From contig NZ_JAJNMU010000039.1 in the NCBI RefSeq assembly GCF_022458865.1, forward strand, positions 1-59,639: a stretch of 59,639 nt of DNA. Direction: 5' to 3'. Positions 16,283 through 25,140 of the stretch are shown here, in pieces. The position numbers and the translations under genes were made by a program. The DNA is from Paenibacillus periandrae (GTDB lineage Bacteria > Bacillota > Bacilli > Paenibacillales > NBRC-103111). Below the pieces are notes generated by a model. It had not been told where the DNA came from, did not search any database, and worked only from the letters and a program-made list of their open reading frames with translations. Position 1 is the first letter of the stretch; each line of letters begins with the position of its first letter.

Positions 16283-18223
16283 TTAAGATTCTTTATTCGG
16301 GTCTTCTTCAATTGGATGCTTATCAAAATCAAGCTTATTGGCTTGTGAGGTTGTTTCCTGACCTTGGATATTAATTCTCACATCGGAAGCATCATCAAGA
16401 CTACCATTGTCGATGAGTTGAATAATTTCATCCTTTTCCAGGATCTCTTTCACCATTAGTGTCTCAGCAATGAGTCGTACTTGATCTGCATACTTCTCCA
16501 ACGTTTCCTTCGCTCTTGCGTAGCAGCTGCGGATAATGGTTTGCATTTCCTGATCGATTTCGTAAGCAATCGCATCACTGTAGTTTTGCTCATGCCCGAA
16601 ATCGCGACCAAGGAACACTTGCCCCTGAACATTGCCGAACTGCATCGGTCCAAGCTTATCGCTCATTCCGTACTCCATGATCATCTTACGAACGATGCCA
16701 GTCGCACGTTGGAAGTCACTATAGGCACCGGTACCGATTTGACCGATGAACAACTCTTCCGCCACACGGCCTGCCAACAATCCGGTTACCTTGTCAAGCA
16801 GCTCGGTTTTGGTATTCATCATCTTGTCTTCGCCTTCTTTAGGAAGCATCATCACGTAGCCGCCTGCGCGACCTCTTGGGATGATCGTAACCTTATGAAC
16901 CATATCGGCATTTTCAATATGATAACCGACAATCGTATGTCCGGCTTCATGAAAAGCGACCATACGTTTCTCACGTTCGCTAATAACGCGACTCTTCTTC
17001 TGGGTACCCACAACCACACGATCAAAAGCCTCGTCCAGTTCACCCATGGAAATATCTTTACGGTTACGTCTGGCAGCGATTAAAGCAGCTTCATTCAGCA
17101 GGTTCTCCAGATCAGCGCCTGTAAACCCTGTTGTATAACGTGCTATCGATTCCAGCTTAACATCTTTATTTAATGGCTTATTGCGGGCATGAACTTTCAA
17201 TACTTCTTCTCGGCCTTTGACATCTGGACGGTCAACTGTAATTTGACGGTCAAAGCGTCCTGGACGCAGCAATGCCGGATCGAGAATATCAGGTCTGTTC
17301 GTAGCGGCGACAATAATAATGCCTTCGTTAGCTCCGAAACCGTCCATTTCTACAAGCAATTGGTTCAATGTCTGCTCACGCTCGTCATGTCCGCCGCCTA
17401 AGCCTGCGCCCCGCTGACGACCTACAGCATCGATCTCATCGATAAAAATAATACATGGTGCGTTCTTCTTGGCATTTTCGAACAAATCGCGTACACGCGA
17501 TGCCCCAACACCTACGAACATTTCAACAAAATCCGAACCGCTTATGCTGAAGAACGGCACACCGGCTTCACCAGCTACAGCCCGCGCAAGCAAGGTTTTC
17601 CCTGTTCCTGGAGGACCATTAAGCAATACACCCTTAGGAATTCTGGCACCAACAGCAGCGAACTTACGAGGATCCTTTAAAAACTCTACAACCTCGACCA
17701 GTTCTTGCTTCTCTTCATCTGCCCCCGCGACATCTTCAAAGGTAACGCGCTTCTTCTCTTCGTTATATAGTCTGGCGCGGCTTTTACCAAAATTCATAAC
17801 CTTGCCGCCGCCACCCTGCGCGTTATTCAGTAAAAAGAAGAACAGGATGAAAATAATAACAAACGGAATAATGGAGGTAAGGAAGCTAATCCAAACATTG
17901 TCACCTTCCATTTTCTCAATCGTGATGTTCGGAACCTCAGCCTTTTCAAACATCTGGATTACTTCTTGGTCGAAGGGCGCACGAGTCTCGAAATTTTTCT
18001 TATCCGGCAAGGGCGCATTTTTATATTTCCCACGAACCAAGTATGTATATCCGTCAAATTTGACATTGACCGAATCCACATTTTTCTCTACTAAGGCCTG
18101 TCGGAGCTTATCGTAACTAATTACGTCTTTCTGTTCATTCTGTGTGCTAATAAAGTGAACGATACCGACGGTGACCAAAAAAATGAGCAAATAAAACCCT
18201 GTATTGCGTATAATTCGGTTCAT
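16283..18223 (-). CDS. ftsH: ATP-dependent zinc metalloprotease FtsH
   Basis: FtsH degrades misfolded and regulatory membrane and cytosolic proteins. The 646-residue protein has two N-terminal membrane segments (about residues 8-25 and 110-132), an AAA+ domain with Walker A GPPGTGKTLLAR and Walker B IIFIDEID, the SRH region TNRPDILDPALLRPGRFDRQ, and the zinc motif HEAGH. Length is typical. It follows hpt after a short gap containing its own sigma-A promoter, as in B. subtilis. Confidence 0.98.
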   Translation of the reverse strand: MNRIIRNTGFYLLIFLVTVGIVHFISTQNEQKDVISYDKLRQALVEKNVDSVNVKFDGYTYLVRGKYKNAPLPDKKNFETRAPFDQEVIQMFEKAEVPNITIEKMEGDNVWISFLTSIIPFVIIFILFFFLLNNAQGGGGKVMNFGKSRARLYNEEKKRVTFEDVAGADEEKQELVEVVEFLKDPRKFAAVGARIPKGVLLNGPPGTGKTLLARAVAGEAGVPFFSISGSDFVEMFVGVGASRVRDLFENAKKNAPCIIFIDEIDAVGRQRGAGLGGGHDEREQTLNQLLVEMDGFGANEGIIIVAATNRPDILDPALLRPGRFDRQITVDRPDVKGREEVLKVHARNKPLNKDVKLESIARYTTGFTGADLENLLNEAALIAARRNRKDISMGELDEAFDRVVVGTQKKSRVISEREKRMVAFHEAGHTIVGYHIENADMVHKVTIIPRGRAGGYVMMLPKEGEDKMMNTKTELLDKVTGLLAGRVAEELFIGQIGTGAYSDFQRATGIVRKMIMEYGMSDKLGPMQFGNVQGQVFLGRDFGHEQNYSDAIAYEIDQEMQTIIRSCYARAKETLEKYADQVRLIAETLMVKEILEKDEIIQLIDNGSLDDASDVRINIQGQETTSQANKLDFDKHPIEEDPNKES

Positions 18224-18255
18224 CCCTTACCTCCTCTCAAACGGCAACTTTGTTT

Positions 18256-18285
18256 ATTGTACCACAGCAAGTCTGGGCATAACAA
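18256..18285 (-). promoter_or_regulatory. ftsH promoter (sigma-A)
   Basis: On the minus strand, -35 TTGTTA (18280-18285) and -10 TACAAT (18256-18261) have an 18-bp spacer. The strong ribosome-binding site GAGAGGAGG lies just ahead of the ATG. Confidence 0.6.
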
Positions 18286-18291
18286 GAAATG

Positions 18292-18831
18292 CTAATGTGA
18301 GTAAACTTCCGGCTTTAAAATCCCGACATACGGCAGATTGCGATACTTTTCCGCATAGTCCAGTCCGTACCCGACTACGAATGCATCCGGTATGCTGAAT
18401 CCTTTATAGTCTGCTTCCAAATCGGTCGTTCTACGCGCTGGTTTGTCAAACAGGGCTGCGACTGTAATCGATAATGCATTGCGACGTTCGAGAACATCTA
18501 TGAGATAGCTGAGTGTAAGTCCGCTGTCGATGATGTCTTCCACAATAAGGATATGTCTTCCCTCAACAGGAACATCCAAATCCTTCACAATCTTGACAAC
18601 CCCTGATGATTTGGTCGACTGTCCGTAGCTGGACACCGCCATAAAATCAATTTCCAATGGAATTGTCATTCGTTTTACCAAATCCGACATGAAAATAAAC
18701 GCGCCCTTTAATACACAGATGACCAGCGGATTACGCCCTTCAAAATCGCGGCTTAATAGCTCCCCCATCTCCTTAACTTTCTCTTGAATGTCTTGTTCGC
18801 TGTAAAGTACTTCGAGAATGTCGTTTTGCAA
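18292..18831 (-). CDS. hpt: Hypoxanthine phosphoribosyltransferase
   Basis: Hpt salvages hypoxanthine and guanine to IMP and GMP using PRPP; in B. subtilis it also binds FtsH and TilS in this conserved neighbourhood. The protein has the PRPP motif ILIVEDIIDSGLTLSYL, the flexible-loop serine-tyrosine in AVSSYGQSTKSSG and the base-binding IPDAFVVGYGLDYAEKYRNLPYVG. The frame is open to 18870, but a TTG at 18831 is preceded by GTAGGAGGTTCTCTG and gives 180 residues, the family length. Confidence 0.95.
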   Translation of the reverse strand: MQNDILEVLYSEQDIQEKVKEMGELLSRDFEGRNPLVICVLKGAFIFMSDLVKRMTIPLEIDFMAVSSYGQSTKSSGVVKIVKDLDVPVEGRHILIVEDIIDSGLTLSYLIDVLERRNALSITVAALFDKPARRTTDLEADYKGFSIPDAFVVGYGLDYAEKYRNLPYVGILKPEVYSH

Positions 18832-18870
18832 CAGAGAACCTCCTACTGAAATAAAATTAAATGATAGCAC

Positions 18871-20301
18871 TTATAGACTTTTTGAGCTCGCACTTATACA
18901 AATCATCAAACGTGTATCCCCTGTAATCAAGGCATGCGATGATCTGCGAACCCCAGGCAGCCACACAATGCGTTCCTGAGCGTCCATGACAACCGGCACC
19001 TGCAATCTTAAGCTGGGCGGTAGTTTGGTGTCGATGAAGATATCCTTTACCTTTTTGGACCCTTTCAGTCCAAGCAGATTCATTCGGTCTCCATCCTTAC
19101 GATTTCTAATGTGCAGGGGAAACTTCAGCAGGTCTGCATCAAACCAGGCGGTGTTACGATCATGAACGGGAACAACCCAATGCTCATCCACCGCAGGCCG
19201 CTCGATCCAGCTGCATGCCAGCTTGACTCCTGTTTCTCCAATTGTCAGGCTATCCATGCCCCGCTCCCACGTATAGCTGTAGGATGAAGGCGGTACCCCA
19301 TCATTATGCACATAAATCCGATCGTATTCCCTTGTTAAAACCAAGCTGCCTCCTATATGTAGGCTCAGGTTAGATAGGTCCCCGAGAATTGCGTCCCGCA
19401 CTTGCTCAAGCTTTAGGAAATCTATGGAATCTGCGTCACCAAGAAGACAATTTAATATTAGTTTAATCAAACGTCTTTGTAAAGCAAGATGAAGCCCTTC
19501 AAACCATTTTCTTGACCATTCGCAGAAATCACTTTCCTGGTTAACCCCCTCTGCAAAAGCTGACATGGTCTGCAAATGCATGAAATCATGCTCAGCCGTC
19601 ATCATAACAGACAGCCGATTCAACGCTTGCGGCAATTGATCGTTGTAATTACGAAGCTGCGGAAGCAAATCAAGCCGAACTTCATTACGAAAATATTTGG
19701 TATTCATATTACTACTGTCCACATAAAAAGCAAGCCCTTGCTGCTGGCAATAATCCAACAGCTCTGACTTATATATACGGAGCAAGGGGCGAACAAGTTC
19801 CACATCTTTTTCTAAGCGACGAATCGGGATGCCTGATAGTCCCGCTGGCCCCGTCCCCCGAAGTATCCTCATCAGCATCGTCTCCGCCTGATCGTCTGCG
19901 TGATGACCAAGTACAATATGCGCTGCAGCATATCGATGTGCGGTTTCAATTAAAAACCGATAGCGCAGCTCACGTGACGCAACCTGCGGATTCTTTCCGG
20001 TTTCCCGAATGTACTGCGGTAAATCGAAGTGCGCCACTTCACAAGGCAGGCCAAGCTCGGCAGCCAGACTTGCTACATACAAAGCCTCCTGCTCCGATTC
20101 CTCTTTGCGAAACCCGTGATTTACGTGCGCAAGGACCAACCGCCAATTCCACCGTTTCGACATTGTAAAAAGGAGATGCAGCAGTGCTACGGAATCCGGT
20201 CCTCCCGATACCGCTACAACTATGCATTCCCCTTCCACCAATAACCGCTCCGACTTGATTAAAAATTCCATTCTCGCTGCTAAATCAACTGCTAGATCCA
20301 T
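18871..20301 (-). CDS. tilS: tRNA(Ile)-lysidine synthetase
   Basis: TilS modifies C34 of the CAU-anticodon tRNA-Ile to lysidine so that it reads AUA; it is essential. The 476-residue protein has the PP-loop ATP motif VAVSGGPDSVALLHLL near residue 30, the LGHHADDQAETMLMRILRG segment, GLSGIPIRR, DSSNMNTKYFRNEVR and the C-terminal domain with RNRKDGDRMNLLG. It precedes hpt in the same orientation, as in B. subtilis. The ATG is 27 bp after the kinase stop. Confidence 0.95.
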   Translation of the reverse strand: MDLAVDLAARMEFLIKSERLLVEGECIVVAVSGGPDSVALLHLLFTMSKRWNWRLVLAHVNHGFRKEESEQEALYVASLAAELGLPCEVAHFDLPQYIRETGKNPQVASRELRYRFLIETAHRYAAAHIVLGHHADDQAETMLMRILRGTGPAGLSGIPIRRLEKDVELVRPLLRIYKSELLDYCQQQGLAFYVDSSNMNTKYFRNEVRLDLLPQLRNYNDQLPQALNRLSVMMTAEHDFMHLQTMSAFAEGVNQESDFCEWSRKWFEGLHLALQRRLIKLILNCLLGDADSIDFLKLEQVRDAILGDLSNLSLHIGGSLVLTREYDRIYVHNDGVPPSSYSYTWERGMDSLTIGETGVKLACSWIERPAVDEHWVVPVHDRNTAWFDADLLKFPLHIRNRKDGDRMNLLGLKGSKKVKDIFIDTKLPPSLRLQVPVVMDAQERIVWLPGVRRSSHALITGDTRLMICISASSKSL

Positions 20302-20328
20302 ATCCCCATCCTTCCGGCTTGCTGCCAG

Positions 20329-21240
20329 CTATGACCAGTAAAAGTAAACGACTAAACCAAAGAATAGCAGGGAGGCTGTAAATCCCAATTTCAGCCATGT
20401 TTCCCGATTGGCAGAGGAAGCAGGTAAACGCTTATGAAATTTCAACCGCCGCCAAGCCGCCAATACCTGGCTGGAGCTTGTGTAATGCCCAAGCAGTGCT
20501 TTTTGCAGCACAGGCTTACAAGGCTCCAAGATCGGATTCGTCTTCAATAAATCGATCAGCATTTGGACGTTGCGGTTTTGCGGCAGCAGTTTATCTATTC
20601 CATGCATTCTCTGCTCTGTCTCCGTGCTGCTTATGAGGAGTACAGCAAAAGCAAACATATCATAGCCCTCATCTGCGGAACGTGTTCCGGCCCCCCAGTA
20701 GCCACGATCGTACACCTCTGTAAATTGCTTCACAGATCGACCTTTTGCTGTGACTCCGCCAAAATCAATCAATTCGACATCACCGTAGCCGCATACGAGC
20801 ATATTTTGCACTTTAATATCACCGAACACGTAACCCCGGGCATGCAGCTCGACCAGCTTGCGCAATATATTCAATCCAATCAGACCGATCCAATCCCGAC
20901 CATTGTGTCTAATAAAATCGGAAATGGTTTGTCCCTTAATATAACGCATTACGTAGAACGGATAATCTACACCTTGGTGATGGAAATCGTCGACATCCAG
21001 CAAATAATTTTGAAAGGACGTATTGGATTTTGACAGCACCTTCAAAGCATTCACCTCGGATTGAAGATCTGCCGCATCCAGTCCAAGCTTGAGAGCATAT
21101 TGACGTTTACCGCGTTTAACTAGATATACCTTGCCATTGGCCCCTTCACCCAGCAAACGTTCAACCTGATAAACGGCCTTGTTCCATTTGCCGCTCAGGA
21201 CGGTATCGGATTGTATAATTTGATCAAACGATGTAATCAC
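20329..21240 (-). CDS. yabT: Membrane-anchored serine/threonine protein kinase, YabT-like
   Basis: The 303-residue protein has a Hanks-type kinase domain: glycine loop LLGEGANGKVYLV, the catalytic lysine in YALKLG, catalytic loop GYVFGDIKVQN (the usual HRD is replaced by FGD) and ELIDFGGV as the DFG motif. One membrane segment lies at the very C-terminus (about residues 283-302), without extracellular domain. B. subtilis YabT occupies the same position and is a DNA-stimulated kinase acting during sporulation. It overlaps the VWA gene by 17 bp, so the two are coupled. Confidence 0.88.
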   Translation of the reverse strand: MITSFDQIIQSDTVLSGKWNKAVYQVERLLGEGANGKVYLVKRGKRQYALKLGLDAADLQSEVNALKVLSKSNTSFQNYLLDVDDFHHQGVDYPFYVMRYIKGQTISDFIRHNGRDWIGLIGLNILRKLVELHARGYVFGDIKVQNMLVCGYGDVELIDFGGVTAKGRSVKQFTEVYDRGYWGAGTRSADEGYDMFAFAVLLISSTETEQRMHGIDKLLPQNRNVQMLIDLLKTNPILEPCKPVLQKALLGHYTSSSQVLAAWRRLKFHKRLPASSANRETWLKLGFTASLLFFGLVVYFYWS

Positions 21241-22000
21241 TCAATATCCCATCCTTGCCTATTGGCGCGTTTCCAGTCACTATTGTGTCTTTATGGCGGA
21301 AATTCCCATTTTCATATATATCGGCAGCGGGAGTGCCTATGATAAACTCGGTCACTTTCAAAAGAGCCGGACCCGTTGGAGTCGTACCTCTCATGTTTAA
21401 TTTATAAAACAAACGGTTCAAATTTGCAAGGTTCCGTGTCCAATCCATATCCATTTCCGCCTCTTCCTGATGAGCTCCTGTCCCTGGAAAGTGGAATACT
21501 GCCGTCTCACTGCTGCCTGTTCGCGCCTGCAGGCTTAACTGCAAATCATAGATAGCTTCTTTGACCGCTGACAGCTTCTGCTTCATGCTGGCACTTGTAT
21601 CGATAAGCAACGCCACCTTAATAGAAGCCGTTTCGCCTAAATCATCCATCACCTGTACAACCTGTGCACGCTGATCCAAAGGCAAGCTTTCCAGCTTGGC
21701 GTCACCCAAAATATGCTGCAGCTCCTTGCCTACAATTTGCTGGATAGTATGTGCAACCGTCTTACGGGTCATCATCTGAACCGTTTGCGACAGCTTGGCT
21801 GGCGTTACAATCCGACTGGTTCCTCCTCCGGCCCGGGCGATCTCCTGGATTTCCTCCGCTCCCATCTCATCAACCTCATGTTCATTGAGCAATCCGATCA
21901 CATTTACCACTATACCTTCAGCCTTGGCCTGAGCAGCCGCAATAACAGGACTTATACCTACATTTGAGCAGCCATCGGTTATTAAAAGAATTTGTTTCAC
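21224..22000 (-). CDS. yabS: VWA-domain protein, YabS-like
   Basis: The 258-residue protein starts with GTG after AGGAGG. Its N-terminal third (QILLITDGCSN... EGIVVNVIGLLNE) resembles the second half of a von Willebrand A fold, and the middle contains a fresh start of a VWA with a metal-site motif VALLIDTSASMKQK (DxSxS) near residue 135. A later threonine lies in MRGTTPTGPALL. It may bind a partner through a metal ion; no substrate is known. B. subtilis YabS, under sporulation control, holds the same place. The ribosome-binding site is inside a hairpin. Confidence 0.85.
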   Translation of the reverse strand: MKQILLITDGCSNVGISPVIAAAQAKAEGIVVNVIGLLNEHEVDEMGAEEIQEIARAGGGTSRIVTPAKLSQTVQMMTRKTVAHTIQQIVGKELQHILGDAKLESLPLDQRAQVVQVMDDLGETASIKVALLIDTSASMKQKLSAVKEAIYDLQLSLQARTGSSETAVFHFPGTGAHQEEAEMDMDWTRNLANLNRLFYKLNMRGTTPTGPALLKVTEFIIGTPAADIYENGNFRHKDTIVTGNAPIGKDGILSDYIV

Positions 22001-22010
22001 GGGTTGACCT

Positions 22011-22031
22011 CCTATTAATGCAATTAATAGG
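22011..22031 (-). promoter_or_regulatory. Hairpin overlapping the yabS ribosome-binding site
   Basis: A perfect 9-bp inverted repeat, CCTATTAAT and ATTAATAGG with a 3-base loop, ends with the first bases of the yabS Shine-Dalgarno (AGGAGG). In RNA it would partly hide the ribosome-binding site; in DNA it could be an operator at a predicted -10 (TATTAA). It lies 10 bp before the start codon. Confidence 0.6.
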
Positions 22032-22101
22032 TTTAGTTTTTCCAGTTTGCAAGTTTCTTAAACTCACCAATACGATGTTGAAACAGGCTGTTTTCACATT
22101 T

Positions 22102-22140
22102 ACAAAAAAAGAATCGTCGGCATGTACCTACGATTCTTTT
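22102..22140 (-). terminator. spoIIE terminator (bidirectional)
   Basis: The stem AGAATCGT/ACGATTCT with a 12-base loop is flanked by T-runs on both strands. It lies about 95 bp after the spoIIE stop and isolates spoIIE from the yabS-yabT unit. Confidence 0.8.
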
Positions 22141-22234
22141 CTAAGAAGCGATATTCTTGATTTCATAATGGGAATTGAACAAATGAATCATTCGCACAGC
22201 ATTACAGAAGCGGGTACGGAGGGGAACGATAGCC

Positions 22235-24730
22235 TCAGCTCACCACCTTAGGACGCTCAATACGCTGTAATCCGGGCCAGCTGAAGGTAGCCCATTCCGG
22301 CTTGTACTTTTCCACACGCGCGACTACGACCGTCATATCATCATGAATCTCTCCGTAATGATAACGAACAATCCGCTCCAGTAAAATATCGGCAAATTCC
22401 TGTGGGGATTCAGAATCAATTTCCGACAGCACCCGCTTCATCCACAATTCTTTATTCACCGCATGCCCAGGTGCGTCATAAATCCCATCGGTCATCATAA
22501 CAAGGATATCTCCGGGATATAACGGCAGACTGATCAGATCGACATCGATTTCATGTACAATTCCGACGGGCAGGTTATTGGCCGTGATCGGTATGACCTC
22601 GCTGCCTCGCTTAACAAAGCTGGGAACCGATCCGATCTTCAGGAACGTCGTATGGGCATCATAGAGATCAATCAACGCGACATCTACAGTTGCATACATC
22701 TCATCTGAGGACCGAAGCATCAAGACAGAATTAACGGATTTAATAGCCAGTCGTTCATCCATACCGGACTGTAATAGCTGCTGTAAAATCGTAAGCGCAG
22801 TGCTGCTCTCGGCCCTTGCCCGCTCCCCATTGCCCATTCCATCACTTAAAGCGACTGCGAATTTGCCATTCCCCAATTCAATCGTGCTGAAGCTATCGCC
22901 GGAAAGCACATCTCCGCCCTTTGCAGCAGCAGCGACGCCCGTATCAATTTCATATTCCTTCGCCGATCCAAACACCACCGTGCTGTAGCCCTCCTTACGC
23001 TCCAGCATCTGCTCATTTTTAACCGTTATGTGTTCTTCCAATATTTCCGATAGCAAGGGGCCGATGATCTTTCGACATTCATCAAACCCCTTGGTGTATT
23101 GGTGAATAATCTCGATTTCGACATTACCCTCATCCAGACTAATAATATCGATACTATGGATCGAGAGTCCAAGCTCCTCCAAGGCGCTGCGAATCTGCTC
23201 CTCCTGCACGAACAACTCCTGACCTTCGCGCTTGATCTCATTGGCCAAGTCCTCCATCACCTGAGAGACGCCAAATAACTGCTCGGCCACCAAATGCCGA
23301 CTGTCAACAATCTGCTTTTTCCAATGCTGGTCGTTCTGATACAGCTTGTATTGCTGCTGCATGATCTCTGCGACCTGATCCGGCTTTACACACAGCTTTT
23401 TCCAATGCGGCTGCATGTCCTTACGCTTGAGCCCATGACCGAGCTCTACCTCCGTCATCATTTCCGTCATAAACTTATAGGTCTGATAAAACTTCTCATC
23501 CCAGCACTGATCCCGCTTCCAGCAGGAGGCACAGCTGCGGTTCGCAACCGAGTTCATAAAATGACCAATCTCTTCCTCCTTTTTCATAGGTTCTGTTTCC
23601 GCTGTAATTTGTCTAAAGCTCCGGGACAGCTGACGAAATACTTCCGAAAACTTTTCTACACGGTCAGCAGTAATATCTCGGACTCTTTTTGCATAATCAT
23701 GCTGAGACTTCATATTTTCCTGCGTACCCGGCACATATTTGGCGAGCAGTTGAAGCACCCCTCGAGGCGTTAGTATAAAAAGCAGCACGGCTACGAGAGA
23801 CTCATACGTCGAATTCAGAATTTCTGCCTGATTCCCGATATAGATCGATAAAATCGAAGAGCCGAGCAGCATGCCCAGAGACACCGCCATCCGATTACCC
23901 TCCTTTAGCAGCCCGGCCAACATCCCTGCAAAGGCGAGCAAGCTCATCTGGTAAATGGCCGAGGAATTCGCCAAGCTCAAAATCAGTCCGGTAATAACTC
24001 CGACCGAAGCGCCCAGCGGCGCACCACCCACCAGTGCAAACAGTAATATTAAATATCGGGACAGAACGTGCTCCAGGGTAACCGGTCCAATCAACCAGCC
24101 TACTGTACCTGTCATGACAGAAGCAAGCAATATAATCAAACATATAATTTCCTCATGCTTTAAGCTGTAATGTTTGCGCGTAAGCGTAAATACCGGAACT
24201 GCCTGCAAAAAGATATGCGTCAAGATCAAGCTCAATACGGATTCGACACCCGTTATCGTCAAGGTATACCAGGAAAGCCTGCCGGCAGCCAATACAGCAA
24301 AAAGCTGTACGAAAAAGGTAGCTGCAAAAACAATCAATGGTGCATAGGAAATGTCAGAGCGTTGAAAGCGCTCTATACCTTTTTGTATAAGCAGTACTAC
24401 CAGCATCGCTACTATCATATATCCGGTGTGCCCCGGTGCCTGTGAGAACAAACTCCCCCCAATCAAGAAAAGTGCGGTTCCGACTAACAATTCCTTGCGC
24501 AAAAAATAGATCACAGCAAAAAATGCAACGGCAAACGGTGCCAACTGGTCAAGAATCATCGCCCGTCCCAGCAGGAAGGCCATGCCCAGTATGAGGGTCG
24601 AGCCTTTTCGTGCCGCGATTGATTGCACCCATCGATTGTCCGCAAACTTGCTGACCACATTGTGTTTTGTCTTTTGAAACCAACGGTTTCGTTCCATTCC
24701 TGTTTGAGTCCATCCTAAACTTTTCATCAT
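22235..24730 (-). CDS. spoIIE: Stage II sporulation protein E (PP2C phosphatase)
   Basis: SpoIIE dephosphorylates SpoIIAA in the forespore to activate sigma-F and interacts with FtsZ at the polar septum. The 831-residue protein has about ten membrane segments in its first 330 residues, a cytosolic linker/FtsZ-binding region (about 330-590) and a C-terminal PP2C domain with KGGDVLSGDSFS, ALSDGMGNGERA, GSVPSFVKRG and MTDGIYDAPG. Length matches the B. subtilis protein. The promoter has the unusual 21-bp spacing of Spo0A-activated promoters. Confidence 0.97.
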   Translation of the reverse strand: MMKSLGWTQTGMERNRWFQKTKHNVVSKFADNRWVQSIAARKGSTLILGMAFLLGRAMILDQLAPFAVAFFAVIYFLRKELLVGTALFLIGGSLFSQAPGHTGYMIVAMLVVLLIQKGIERFQRSDISYAPLIVFAATFFVQLFAVLAAGRLSWYTLTITGVESVLSLILTHIFLQAVPVFTLTRKHYSLKHEEIICLIILLASVMTGTVGWLIGPVTLEHVLSRYLILLFALVGGAPLGASVGVITGLILSLANSSAIYQMSLLAFAGMLAGLLKEGNRMAVSLGMLLGSSILSIYIGNQAEILNSTYESLVAVLLFILTPRGVLQLLAKYVPGTQENMKSQHDYAKRVRDITADRVEKFSEVFRQLSRSFRQITAETEPMKKEEEIGHFMNSVANRSCASCWKRDQCWDEKFYQTYKFMTEMMTEVELGHGLKRKDMQPHWKKLCVKPDQVAEIMQQQYKLYQNDQHWKKQIVDSRHLVAEQLFGVSQVMEDLANEIKREGQELFVQEEQIRSALEELGLSIHSIDIISLDEGNVEIEIIHQYTKGFDECRKIIGPLLSEILEEHITVKNEQMLERKEGYSTVVFGSAKEYEIDTGVAAAAKGGDVLSGDSFSTIELGNGKFAVALSDGMGNGERARAESSTALTILQQLLQSGMDERLAIKSVNSVLMLRSSDEMYATVDVALIDLYDAHTTFLKIGSVPSFVKRGSEVIPITANNLPVGIVHEIDVDLISLPLYPGDILVMMTDGIYDAPGHAVNKELWMKRVLSEIDSESPQEFADILLERIVRYHYGEIHDDMTVVVARVEKYKPEWATFSWPGLQRIERPKVVS

Positions 24731-24768
24731 ACTTGGCCAACACCACCCATATTTGATTAGTGTTTTCT

Positions 24769-24801
24769 AGTATATCGAGAGTCTATTGTAAAGTTTGTCA
24801 C
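24769..24801 (-). promoter_or_regulatory. spoIIE promoter with 21-bp spacer (Spo0A-activated type)
   Basis: On the minus strand, -35 GTGACA (24796-24801) and -10 TATACT (24769-24774) are 21 bp apart, too far for unaided sigma-A. B. subtilis spoIIE has this same spacing and depends on Spo0A~P. Possible degenerate Spo0A boxes lie upstream: TGTCGGA (24828-24834), TGTCTAC (24811-24817) and a TGACAAA overlapping the -35. Confidence 0.75.
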
Positions 24802-24833
24802 AATCAGTTGGTAGACATAAAATTTTTTCCGAC

Positions 24834-24860
24834 AAAAAAGAAGCCGTCTGTGTGACAGCT
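24834..24860 (-). terminator. Terminator of the tRNA-Met transcript
   Basis: The 7-bp stem AGCTGTC/GACGGCT (one G-U pair, 5-base loop) is followed by TCTTTTTT on the minus strand. It overlaps the distal Spo0A-box-like sequence of spoIIE. Confidence 0.7.
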
Positions 24861-24929
24861 CCCCTTTAACAGCAAAAAAACACCCCACCGGACAGCAAGT
24901 CTCGGCAAGATGCTTTTGTTCTCTTGCAA

Positions 24930-25003
24930 TAGCGGCGAAGGGAATCGAACCCCCGACCTCACGGGTATGAACCGTACGCTCTAGCCAGCTGAGCTACACC
25001 GCC
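24930..25003 (-). tRNA. tRNA-Met (CAT anticodon, elongator type)
   Basis: The 74-nt cloverleaf is complete: acceptor GGCGGTG/CGCCGCT plus discriminator A, D arm with GTAGCTCAGCTGG, anticodon arm CGG-TTCATAC-CCG with anticodon CAT, variable loop and the T arm with GTTCGATTC. CCA is not encoded. The sequence closely resembles the B. subtilis elongator tRNA-Met located at the same place beside spoIIE. The first pair is a G-U and lacks the initiator-type mismatch, so elongator is favoured over tRNA-fMet. Confidence 0.95.
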
Positions 25004-25087
25004 ACAACATGTATGACTATATAACAGGCTTGGCCTGGTTGTCAAGCAGGTTTAACCCCGCAACAGGGAGCATCAGACAGTAATCAA

Positions 25088-25125
25088 CAAAAAAGCCGCA
25101 TAAGCAAATTTGCTCATACAGCTTC
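25088..25125 (-). terminator. yabR terminator
   Basis: A long stem, AAGCTGTATGAGCAAA paired with TTTGCTTATGCGGCTT with a few G-U or mismatched pairs, is followed by TTTTTTG. It lies 16 bp after the stop of the S1-domain gene. Confidence 0.8.
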
Positions 25126-25140
25126 ATCACCTTACTATAT

